The notes under the pieces were generated by a model, which worked only from the letters and a program-made list of their open reading frames with translations, made no database searches and was not told the origin of the DNA. From Combretum micranthum (Eukaryota; Streptophyta; Magnoliopsida; Myrtales; Combretaceae): a stretch of DNA of 64,000 nucleotides. Shown here in pieces: positions 34,127-44,496 of the stretch; position 1 is the first letter of the stretch, and each line of letters opens with the position of its first letter. The DNA lies in the NCBI GenBank assembly GCA_024138025.1, contig JAMXBD010001032.1, positions 452,847 through 516,846 on the forward strand, read 5' to 3'. The translations under genes and the position numbers were made by a program.

Positions 34127-35789
34127 ACTCAAACTCCAATGCCACGCAAACGTCGATGACCACAAGTACTAACTCAAAAACCCAAGTCAAAACAAACATC
34201 ATAACTCGAATCTCACCCCTACAACACCACGAATATTCACTACTTCAAACCAATTTCACCATCCATGCAAAACATTACTCTTAGCCGAACTCAATAATAC
34301 CAAACCAGCAAAACATGAACCCCCATCTTCAACAACACTCACACACGAACTCCAACTGTTATCCCACGACATAAACCATTCAAGCCGAACATACCGCCAC
34401 ACCGCCACCACCTCAAATACCAACCTACTGTACCTTCTCAAACCACTTCATCGCTAACCAAAGTGTGTGTATGAGAGAGAGGGGGACTGGACTTTCTTTT
34501 CAACGATCCGAACCTACTTGATAATCCAACCCGTGAGTGCTTTGAGTCTGATGCTATTGCCGAGAATCCAAACGTTCGTTGTGTTGGATGTTTCCCTTTT
34601 TTTTTTTGCCATTGTTGGATGTTTCCTTTGTTGTTGTTGTTTTTTTTTTCTTTTTGACTTCTTTCTTTTTTAAGTTTATTAATCGATTTCATCATGTTGT
34701 AAATTATTATACATGTACGCAGATCATATAATACAAATAAATATATAACTAGTGTATGATGCATCTGTATTGTTGTGTAGAAAAAAAAGTGAAAATAGTT
34801 ATTTTTAGAAAAAATAAAAATATAAAAAGACAAAGTAAAGAAAAGAGAGAGAAAGAAAAGAGAGTAACTGCCATACTTTTGTGTATATTTTTTGATGCCA
34901 ATGACATAGTTTTCTTTTAATAATGCTAGATATTCTGTGTTAAGTTATGGATGTGTTATGTATTTAGTTTTTTTTTCCAAGTATTATCTATTTAGTTTAC
35001 GTGCTATATTTTTTATTTCAAATCTTGCACGACATGTTTATTTTCGTTATTGTGTTTGTGTTGTATTTGTTAAATTCATTCAAAAGTGTGAACATTGTAC
35101 CTGTTAGAACCATTAGCACACAAATAACAAGGGCATTAGGTTATAAAGAGTATATAGAAATAAAATTGTTAAGATAAAAAAAAAAAAGAAAAACTCATAG
35201 GTAAAATCTGGGAGTTGAAAGACATAAATGAGGCCTCGTTTGTTTCAAGGAAAACTATTTTTATTCGAAAAGGTTTTCTCTTGAAATTAATTTCCTAAAA
35301 ATTAGTATATTTTCATGTGTTTGGATTTTTCGAAATTGACTAGAAAATGTTCTACGGTGTTTGTTAATTATATTGAAATGAAAAAAAAAAGAAATTATAA
35401 TATGCTTTATACATTTTCTCATTGAACCTTTATTGGACATGGAAAGCGTATTTAATTTTTTAAATTATAATACACTTTATGCATACTCGTATTTTCAATT
35501 TTTGATTGGAAGTAATGATCAATGGATATTGCTATTTTTTGCAAATAAAAATGTCAACGGTTATTCTTAAGAAATATAAAAATATGTACTAATAATGTCC
35601 ACATGAAAACATAAACCATAAAGATGATAGTAATGTCATCATATTATTTAAACTTTATCCAATAAAATAACTTAAAAACTATAGCAATACCTAGCATATG
35701 ATTGGTCTTAAATAAAATAAAATCAAAATAATACCTTTTCTAGCATAATCATGGTAGAGATAAGTCAAACCACTAAAAATTACATCATC
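34127..35789. other. Purine-poor leader-like block, then AT-rich DNA
   Basis: 34,127-34,520 continues the purine-poor block interrupted at 28,626. After that, poly-T and GT-rich tracts, then AT-rich DNA. GAGGCCTCGTTTGTTTC at 35,230 resembles the start of a plant MITE, but no second end was found. Confidence 0.4.
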
Positions 35790-35882
35790 TCATTGCCTCT
35801 CAATAAAACCATCAAAGGTCATCACTTTTAACCATGGAAGCTTTTGCAATCTTTTCATTTTCAACCAAATAATCAAATACCC
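35790..35882 (-). pseudogene. MYB/SANT-like protein fragment, C-terminal part
   Basis: Minus-strand reading FDYLVENEKIAKASMVKSDD continues the frame that stops at the other side of the gypsy insertion (40,011). The two parts join in frame if the element and one TACCC copy are removed. The C-terminal pattern (Y..V..M......V..FDYL..NE..A..F) is that of plant Myb/SANT-like DNA-binding proteins, which include companions of PIF/Harbinger transposases. A TGA and a TGA/TAG pair end the frame shortly after. Confidence 0.55.
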
Positions 35883-36391
35883 TTTTAAGTGGTCCCAAAA
35901 ACACTCCATTTCAACCAAATATATAAGGGAAAGAAAACCCCATAAGCGAGTTATATGCTTCCACACGAAACATATAAGACCCTCTCTTTCCTTTTGCTCT
36001 CTATTCTTTCTAGAATACCCTCGATGAAACTCGAAGATACTAACCCTCTTCTTTTTAATGATATAAGTAAGGAACTTGCAATGTTTGAGACTTCTTTGAG
36101 TGAGTCTCCAACTCCTAACGTTTGTTTTTCTCAATAGAAGGGGTAAATCACCCTTTTTTGCTGTACTTCTATTTATATGTGCCAATCATCAATAGTTTAG
36201 CACAAATTCAAAGATCTATTGTACATGTAAGCTCTCTGATTGGTTACGAGATATGTATTTGTAACTATATTATCTAACTGTCTACTGCATGTATTTACCG
36301 TAATATCCTTTGCTAAACTACTATGTAAGCATGTTAGGGAATAAAATCCCTCATCCAGCCCAGCTTCCTTTTGATTCTGTTACTTATAACA
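35883..36391 (-). repeat. Left LTR (3' LTR) of the integrase-less gypsy element
   Basis: About 509 bp, matching 39471-40010 throughout; the inner boundary is at TATAACA. On the minus strand it is preceded by GAACAGGAGAAATT (36392-36405), a PPT-like stretch. Confidence 0.85.
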
Positions 36392-38262
36392 AATTTCTCC
36401 TGTTCTTGAGATTGAACCTTGTCCTGCTTTCAATGTGTCCATAATGGAAAATGTTAGACTAGACCATGCCAAGTAAGCTCCATTGTCAGAATATTGTCGG
36501 GATAAAACATTTGCCGCTCTATTGTCCATCCCGACTTTATATAAAATAGTATAATCATAGCCCATAAGCTTTAACAAATACTTTTATTGTTTCACAGTTT
36601 GAATAACCTGTGTGAGAATCTCCTTAATAATAAAATGAGATCCTAAAATATATTACCTCCACTTTCTCACAGCCTCTACAATAGCATATAACTCTCTCAA
36701 ATATTCTGGAGCCTTCTTCAAATGAACTAGCATCTTTTTACTAAAAGAGGTAATGGATGATCCTTTTGCAACAAAACAACACCAATGCCAAAACCCAAAG
36801 CATCTATCTCAATAGTGAAAGTCTCTGTAAATTTTGGTAAAGCTAAAATAGGAATAGAAACAGGAGCCTTCTTAAGTCTTTCAAAAGCTGTCATAGCCTC
36901 AAAATTCCAATGAAATGCATCCATTTGTAATAAATTTGTCATGGGGCTAGCTATTGTTGCATAGCTTATGATAAAATGGCGTAATAGCCAGATAACCCTA
37001 TAAAAACACGAGGCTATTTAACAGAAGTTGGAATGGGCCATTTAGTTACTGCTTCTACCTTCATTGCTTTTGGTTGGACTCTTTTATGTGATACAATATG
37101 TCCCAAGTATTCAATATATGAATCTCCAAAATGACATTTAGAATGCTTAAGGTAAAAAGCATTCTCTAATAATACTTGAAGTACCTAACCCAAATGATCA
37201 ATGTGATCAGACATAGTTATATCGTATACTAAAATATCATAAAAAGAAACGATAACAAATTTTCAAAGAAATAACCTGAAAATTTTGTTCATGATGCTCC
37301 GAAATGTTGCTGGAGTATTACTGAGTCCGAATGGCATGACAAGGAATTCATAATGTCCTTCATGCGTTTGAAATGTTGTCTTCTCAATATCACGAGGATG
37401 CATTCGAATTTGTTAATATCTCGCACATAAATCCAACTTTGAAAATACAAAAGCACCATAAAGCTTGTCCAATAATTCATCAATAAATGGAATAGAAACC
37501 GGTCCTTAATGGTGACATGATTTAAAGCACAATAATCGATGCAAAATCTCCATGTGCCTTCTTTTTTCTTCACCAATAATACTACGGAAGAATAAGGACC
37601 AGTGTTGTGTTAGATAATGCCTTGTTGGAGCATTTCTATGACCTGCTTCTCAATCGGCTTCTTGAAAATGGGTACTGATATGCCTTCACATTGAATGGAC
37701 CTTTTCCTCTTTCAAGATGAATTTGATGTTGAATATCTCAAGGTTGTGGCAGTGATGAAGGTGCTTCAAACACCTGAGAATATCTGTCCAATAAAGCTTC
37801 TAAGTCTTCATTGACAATGGTAATCTTATATGTGTTACCAACAACCTCCTGAACCAAAAATTGAAAATAGGAAGCCACTTCATTTCGTTTGAGTAATCTA
37901 TGAAATTGATCATGAAAAATCTGAGATAACGTTTCCCTATCTCCTTGTAAAGTCACCAATACACCTTGATGCATAAATTGCATGGTCGGTTGACCGTAGT
38001 CAATTGTAATAGGTCCCAAAGATTGGAACCATTGTACTTCTGGAACAATTTCTGCACCATAAATGGGCAAAGCATAAAAAAACAAAAAAAAAAAAAAACA
38101 TAAGCCCTGAATTTGAAAATCAACATGCTTACACTTCCCTTGAATGATCATTTTGGTACCATCCTCAACAAGAACATTAAACTGGGGTGATGATGGAATA
38201 GTCAAATTTAGTTGCTTAACAATACTAGTATGCACAAAATTGTGTGTGCTCCAATAAACCAA
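36392..38262 (-). pseudogene. Protease, RT and RNase H of the integrase-less element
   Basis: Protease remnant VYWSTHNFVHTSIVKQLNL, in which the DSG triad is lost. RT remnants: [20 protein letters not shown] (about 37,570) and, around 37,220, an altered active-site block. RNase H: FHWNFEAMTAFERLKKAP, FTIEIDALGFGIGVVLLQKD, then GYDYTILYKVGMDNRAANVL SRQ. The reading then runs straight into the 3' LTR. Frames are broken throughout. Confidence 0.82.
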
Positions 38263-38396
38263 TATAACACTGCCTTATTATTAATAATCCCTTGAAATCT
38301 AAGAGTTCGAGGGATAGGAGTGCCTGAAAGAGCATGATAACTGATAGTACAATCATCCAATACCGCCTCTGGCTGCTTTGTATCAATAAGATTAGG

Positions 38397-39456
38397 CTAT
38401 ACCTCCTCGTTCTGCTGTAACCCTTCTTCTTCTTCATCCATGAGCAAAAGAAGAAATTTAGCCTTGCACTTGTGGTTTCTGTAATATTTCTTGTCACAAT
38501 TGTAACATAAGCCTCGCTCCTTACGAGCATTCATTTCATCTTTAGTTAACTTTTTAATATGTAAAGTGAGTATAGATGAGGATGAAATGGAAGTCTGACT
38601 TGAACTTTGATTTAAAACAGCAGATTTTGCAAATTGCAAAGTATTTGCTCTCGAGGGTACATATTTTTTAGATGCAATTTGTTTCCGACAAAAACTATCG
38701 CCAGCAAATTTTGATTCATGCATTTTATCTAACCATATTGCATGAGTTATGGAAGATGGTCATGCAATTTGGACTTCTCTTCTAATATGTGGTTTTAATC
38801 TAGAAGCAAAGCAACTTAAAAGAAAACCATATGATTAAACCACAATTCTAGTCGAAAGATTTTCAAATTCGGATTGATACTCATCAACAGACCCCTTTTG
38901 AAACAATTTCGCCAAAGTCCTTTGGACGTCATCATATTCAGAAGGACCAAATCTAGTTTCTAAAGATTCAAGAAACTGATTCCATGTAGAAATTTGATGA
39001 TTTTGTTCCATCCACTGAAACCATTTTAGTGCCTTTCCTTCAAGTGCAAAGATGCAATAACCAATCGTTGTTCCTCAGGAACATTATGAAAGTTAGAAAA
39101 ACTTTTGTGCCTTAAAAATCCAACCTAAAGGATCCTCACCATCAAATTTAGAAAATTTCAAGATTCAATCCTTTCAACAAATTATCAACCAATTGATGAT
39201 CAGAAGATGATGAACTATTGTTATTAACAGTAGAATTACCATTATTAACATGTGATGAACATTGGTCTGATTCTTATCTACTAAGTCCAATTTATTATGC
39301 AAAGATTGTAAAGAATTGGACAAATTTTGCATGTTCTTGTGCATTTAGAATTTGTAACTAATTGTTGGAATTTATCTTGCATTACCTTCACTGATTTATC
39401 TATGGAATACACCAATGATTGCAACTTGGCAATTTCTTCTTATGATCTGTTGCCAT
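38397..39456 (-). pseudogene. gag of the integrase-less element
   Basis: ATG at about 39456, just after the likely PBS TTGGTGCTTTCGCC. The visible C-terminal part has Arg-rich sequence and a CCHC zinc knuckle (CYNCDKKYYRNHKC) with an acidic stretch after it. Frames upstream of 38,723 are disrupted. Confidence 0.75.
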
Positions 39457-39470
39457 GGCGAAAGCACCAA

Positions 39471-40010
39471 TGTTAAATGGTCCTAAAAACGTTCTGTTTC
39501 AACCAAGTATATAAGGGGTAAGAAAACCTTAGAAGTGAGTTGTATGCTTCCACACGACATAGATAAGACCCTCTCTTTCCTTTTGCTCTTTGTTCTTTCT
39601 AATATACCCTTGATGAAACCCTAAGATACTAACGCTCTATTTTTTTTTATGATATGGGTAAGGAACATGCAATGTTTGAGACTTCTTTGAGTGAGTCTCT
39701 AACTCCTAAACGTTTGTTTTTCTCAATAGCAAGGGTAAATTGCCCTTTTTCTACTGTACTTCTATTTATATGTTCCAATCATCTGTAGTTTAGCACAAAA
39801 GATCTATTGTACATACAAGCTCTCTGATGGGTTACAAGAGATGTTGGATACAAGATATATATTTGTAACTATATTGCTGTCTATCGCTATATCTGATTGT
39901 CTACTGCATGTAGTTACTATAACATTCTTTGCTAAACTACTATGTAATCTTGTTAGGGAAAAAAATCCCTCATCTAACTTGGCTTCCTTTTGATTATGTT
40001 ATTTGTAACA
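39471..40010 (-). repeat. Right LTR (5' LTR) of the integrase-less gypsy element
   Basis: About 540 bp, TG...CA bounded, next to TACCC. Partner of the left LTR. Confidence 0.87.
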
Positions 40011-40237
40011 TACCCCAGGTAAAGTAACTTTGTCAAATTCCTTCATCATCATCACCTCATCATAAAGTTTTTGTACATTCAATTTATCCTTACTTAATTC
40101 CTTGATTGCTCTTACTATCTCACTAAAATGATCCAATATCTTCTTCTCAAATGTCTCACTGCAAAGCTTTTGCTTCTTATGTGGTCGTTGGTTGGATGCA
40201 TTTGAAGACTTTTTCTTAGTATCAATAGTTTCTAAAA
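40011..40237 (-). pseudogene. MYB/SANT-like protein fragment, upstream part
   Basis: Open minus-strand reading with a basic stretch (NQRPHKKQKLC), SETFEKKILDHFSEIVRAIK and NVQKLYDEVMMMKEFDKVTL, ending PGV at the insertion site and continuing at 35,882 in frame. The composition fits the spacer and C-terminal helix region of plant Myb/SANT-like proteins. The DNA-binding domain itself is not seen. The gypsy element inserted into this already partial frame. Confidence 0.55.
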
Positions 40238-40239
40238 TT

Positions 40240-40642
40240 TTAATCTATCGGTCAATATGCTTGATATCTTATTAGATTTGCTAAAAATGAGTAAAATTTT
40301 AGAATATGAAATTATATGAAAATTAGGATATATATATATATTTTTGTATAACATTATAAGACTTAGAAATCTAGATGATGTAGTTCTTCTTGTATGTAAA
40401 AAAAAAGTCGAAAGATTAAGGTTTTAATAATTTTGCTTTCTGTCTTGTGACATCATAACTAGGTAAACAGATTTACTAAAGTCATCCATGTGTATAACAC
40501 GTATAACAACCTTTGATATGGTTAGTAGTTTCTATAATAGTAAACTCTTTATATATTCAATGTACCATGTGCCATAATAGGTTTAAAAAGTTATATATAT
40601 GTATGTATTTTGGCCAAATAAAAAGTTATTATTAGGATTAAC
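40240..40642. other. AT-rich intergenic DNA
   Basis: Nothing recognised besides a short TA microsatellite near 40,330. Confidence 0.5.
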
Positions 40643-40830
40643 TAGGGGTGGACACGATACGGTTTGGTCCAGTTCATCCCTCAAACAGAACCAAAACTAA
40701 AATTATGGTTCGGTTATTTTTACAAAATTGAACCTATCCATACGGTTCGATTCACTAATTTTTGAACGTACAAAAACAGGTTCGGTATACACTTCAAGCC
40801 ATATATGAAGGGAATTTTCTTTTTTTTTTT
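40643..40830 (+). mobile_element. Left end of an hAT-like element
   Basis: Begins TAGGGGTGGACACGATACGG, with GGTTCGG words further in; this is the typical start of Ac-like plant hAT relatives. The inward sequence aligns with the reverse complement of 58,840-59,009 (shared ATTATGGTTC and TTCGATTCACTAATTTTT-like blocks). No right end or 8-bp duplication was found, so it is truncated or decayed. Confidence 0.5.
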
Positions 40831-42059
40831 TATAATTTCAATAAAAAATATTATGAACTATTTTCTTACATTTCAAACCTCAACAACAAATTGACAAGTT
40901 GATTTATTAATTTATCAAAATCATTAACACACGTTTATCAATTTATGGAAATCAACATTCAACTATAGTGAGTCAAATTTTTTCAAATAATTTGTATATG
41001 TTGATAAAATAAGAATAACTAAACACAAGAATAAATTGGTGGTGTAGTCTCTTTTTTAAGACTCAAAACTAGTCAGTGCCATTACAAATATATATATGTG
41101 TGTGTGTAATAGAAGGAGTAAGATTTGATTCCCTTCACTGATGAAAGAGATAACCGATATACTATTTTTACTTTCTAATACCCATTAAAATACAACTATT
41201 TTTTAACCATTGAAACTCCAAAAGTATCAATTATTATATGGGATACATTAGTAAATAAAATCTTTTTGGTAGCTAGCCTATAAATATCACTTAGTTTACT
41301 TTCTAAATTACCTATAAAAAAATAAATGGGTGTTTTCTAAACTTAGAAGTTTTGTTAGCCATTTTTAAACAACGTGAAATAAAATTAGACTCTTTAGAGA
41401 TTTTCAAGAAAGAAAAACCAAAACGGATAGTCATTTAAACTTGGCAGTTTCCTTTTCAAAATTTAAAATCAACCAATACACTAAAGTTTTATGAAATTGA
41501 AAATGAAATACAATGACTTGATTTTGACTAGTAGATACGTAGGTCACTATAATAAAAATCTTAGGTTTTTTTTTTTTTTCAAAACAAAAATAAAAAATAT
41601 CATATATATATACACAAATTCTTTTAATAAAAGACTAAAAAATTAAAAATTTGAAAAATCCAAATCAAACGTTTCTTCCTATAAGTTTTAGGCCCATAAT
41701 ATCTAGAATTTATAAATTTCATAAAAAGCCTTGATAATTGTTTGAGTTTTAAAATAGCAGCTCCAAACTCACAATTTTTGGCTTTCATGCTGATTAGTGG
41801 CTGAACCAGAAATCGAATTGCCCTTTGATTTCTGGTTCACCTCTATGTTTTCGGCTTTCACCGATGGCTACTCCAAGTCAAACAAGTTTACAAAATCAGA
41901 CTTTAACAAAACCCTACTGGTTCTTTGTTGAGTGTTATGTGTCAAATGGTCGGTTTTTGTAAAATACAGAAATAAAGATGGAAATGTAATGAGGTATGAA
42001 TCATGATGATATAGGGTGAGTTTAAGATCAAAACAAGTAAATTGTAAAAGATTATGTTT
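40831..42059. other. AT-rich intergenic DNA
   Basis: No coding motif. Holds the hairpin at 41802-41839. Confidence 0.5.
41802..41839. repeat. Perfect 13-bp inverted repeat with a 12-bp loop
   Basis: TGAACCAGAAATC is followed 12 bp later by its exact reverse complement. Could be part of a small MITE or chance; no terminator function is implied in this setting. Confidence 0.7.
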
Positions 42060-43707
42060 GATTGTAGGACAAATATTAAAGTTCGGATTTTTGCAACTTT
42101 TTGACAGATTGTACCCCGCCTCCTGGAAAATCTACGCCGCCGACGTAGAGACGGCGTAGGATGGGAATAGTAGTGTTTTTCTTAATGCTGGGAAGAATGT
42201 CGCCGGCGTTCACTAGGGTTTCTCTCAACACCAGCATGAACGCCGCCAGTGTAGGGCATGGATTTGCCGGCGTATGTAGTAGAATTGAAATTCTGGAATT
42301 CAAAGCCCCGATGAACACTGCCGGCGCTCGTGTAAATTTTGCCAACGTAGGGTGTACGCCGGAAAGATCTACATGTACACCGTCGGTGTAGGGTCGGCGT
42401 ATGACCAAATTTCTATAAATACGAGACGCGAAAAACATTTTCGATATATTTTCTTTTTATCATTTTTTCCTTCGTATAAGAGAGTTTTGGAGTGTTCTTG
42501 GAGACCTAGGCTTGGAGAATCATTCGGAGGGTATTTTAATCCAAAGTAAGTGATTTCAACCTTCTCTCATGGATTAAATAATGAAATTTGTATAAGTCTT
42601 TCTTAGGGTTTTATGGATTTTCATGAAGGTTTTTGGAGAAAAACCCTAGCACGTGTGAGATTTGTGAATTGCTGAATACAAGTCGGGTTTTAGGGATTCA
42701 AAATAGTAAGTTTATCTCTTCTATGATGGATTCAAACAAAATATGGATTAAACAATCCTCATACATCCTTATTGTTGTGCATATTAGGGTTTTGGGTGAA
42801 ATAATTGGTGTTTGTGGAGTTTGATCAAAATAGACGGTGCAGATAACAGAGAATTCTTTTCAGGTTAGTGTAAATAGGTTGTTTTATGTTAAGTTTGATT
42901 TATCTATGAATATTGGTGATTTGATATATGTTGATATGTTACACATTGAGATTTGGAGTTGTTGTTTGATATAGGGTTTGGGAGTTTAAGAGTTTCGTGG
43001 TAGTGGCTGGTTATGTTGTGGTTTGGTTTTCTAGTAGATGTTGACGGTTGTCTTTGAATAGTTTAAGTTATCTCCTAAATATAAAAGGTATGACCAATCC
43101 ATTGTTTGATATATATGCTTGTAGACTAGAATTTTGTGAATAGATGTAGGAACAGAATTGCATAATGAACTTAATAAATATTCAGCTTAATAATTGTCTG
43201 TCCGGTTGTGGTTGGCTTTGACCAGTAGAGACCTGACAGACAGTGATATTGGTGAGACACCCTGATGATCTTAGTGTGAGGTTGTCCCGAGTGGACTCGT
43301 GCTAGGATATGATTCTAGTAGAATTTAGGTGTTCAGGAATTGGGATGTTCGGGAGTACCCACTCATCCATATATGTATGATTACTTATTTCAAACAGTTG
43401 GTTGTTTTTAAAGTAGAGTTTGAGTTACTCTGAGTTCGGAATTTATGTATACTGGATTCTGAACTGTGTTGTTTTGCTGGACTAAAATAGATAATAATCT
43501 ATTGTATGCATTTAGTTCAGTTGCATTTATTTATACATACTGTATGTGCATAACCTTGCTTAAACTGGATTGGATATTATCATGCTGGGCTTCGCCGCTC
43601 ATTGTGTTATATTTCAAGTGCAAGTGATGATAGTGTGATATATGATCTATCGGGTTTTGATATCGTCTATAAGGATGGGTGGCATTAGCAGTCCTGACTA
43701 CCCTGCT
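42060..43707 (+). mobile_element. LTR-like region, left of the CACTA insertion
   Basis: GC-rich block at 42,115-42,405, then CTATAAATA at about 42,413 (TATA box), a leader-like stretch and a long AT/GT-rich region. A GCTGGGCTTCGCCGCTCATT word appears at 43,584. This layout resembles the long LTRs of gypsy elements such as the Tekay type. The right part would be 56,113-56,470, beyond the CACTA element. No internal region or partner LTR is seen, so it may be a solo LTR; the outer limits are not certain. Confidence 0.4.
42115..42405 (+). repeat. Diverged GC-rich motif array
   Basis: About ten variants of a (C/T)GCCGGCGTAG-like word and its reverse complement (CTACGCCG, CGACGTAG, CGGCGTAG, GCCGGCG and similar) within 290 bp just upstream of the TATA box. 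Could be a promoter or enhancer array of the LTR. Confidence 0.55.
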
Positions 43708-43719
43708 CACTACAACAAA

Positions 43720-44215
43720 TTTGGCATTTAAGCTACCAATATTGGTAGTTAAAAGCCAAAATTGTAGCGAAAGTATTAGCTACCAAATTTTTTCTGGTAA
43801 GATCTGAGAAGTTGCTAAAGGGTATAGGCTACCAATGTTGTTTGGTAGCGGAAAGTAATCCCATTTAGCTACCAAAATATTGGTAGTTGAAAGAGACACT
43901 AAATGGTAGCAAGTATAAGATTTGGTAGCTGAAAACACTGCTATTGGCTACCACATATATTTGGTAGTAAAAAATTCTAAGCTCTTGGTAGCTTGATTCA
44001 TTGAAATATGGTAGTCAATAATAACTTTTGGTAGCTAAAGGTGATGCTATTAACTACCAACTATGAGTGGGTAACCAAATGTCATATTTTTTTATTACCA
44101 AATCTTGGTAGCTAATACCATTATCGAATATTGCTATTTAGTAGTTAAAAATTGTATTATTAGCTACCAAATGTGACATGGTTACTAAGTACACTATATA
44201 ATTGGTCACCATTGT
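43720..44215. repeat. Left subterminal repeats of the CACTA element
   Basis: More than a dozen copies of GGTAGC or its reverse complement GCTACC, many extended to TTGGTAGCTA, in both orientations. Such repeats bind the TNPA protein. Confidence 0.88.
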
Positions 44216-44496
44216 CACTTATATTTTGTTTACAAAACCTGTTATATAATATTCTACTTCAACCATTCATCTAAACATAGTAAAACTCACAAGAAATTGG
44301 AGAGAACAAATTGTTGACATAATATAAAGTTTAACCACAATATAATTGTTGGAAAAGTATAACCAACAAACATTAGTCTAAGGTAATGTTGAATATAAGT
44401 TTTAAACTGAAAACAAAGGTCTCCGACAATAAGTTGGTTTTCTAAATTATGGAACCCAAAAAAAAAAAAGATAGTTATCATTTCACATTCCAATAT

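Larger units (their letters stand above)
35883..40010 (-). mobile_element. Ty3/gypsy element without integrase, 4.1 kb
   Basis: LTRs at 35883-36391 and 39471-40010 begin TGTTAAATGG (TTTTAAGTGG in the decayed left copy) and end TAACA. A perfect 5-bp duplication TACCC flanks it (35878-35882 and 40011-40015). Minus-strand order: gag (from about 39456), zinc knuckle, protease, RT, RNase H, then immediately a purine-rich stretch and the 3' LTR. No integrase motif exists between RNase H (ends about 36,400) and the LTR. Broken by many stops. Confidence 0.88.

Noticed and set aside
41802..41839. A rho-independent terminator
   Set aside because: Plant nuclear DNA does not use such terminators and no gene ends here; reported only as an inverted repeat.
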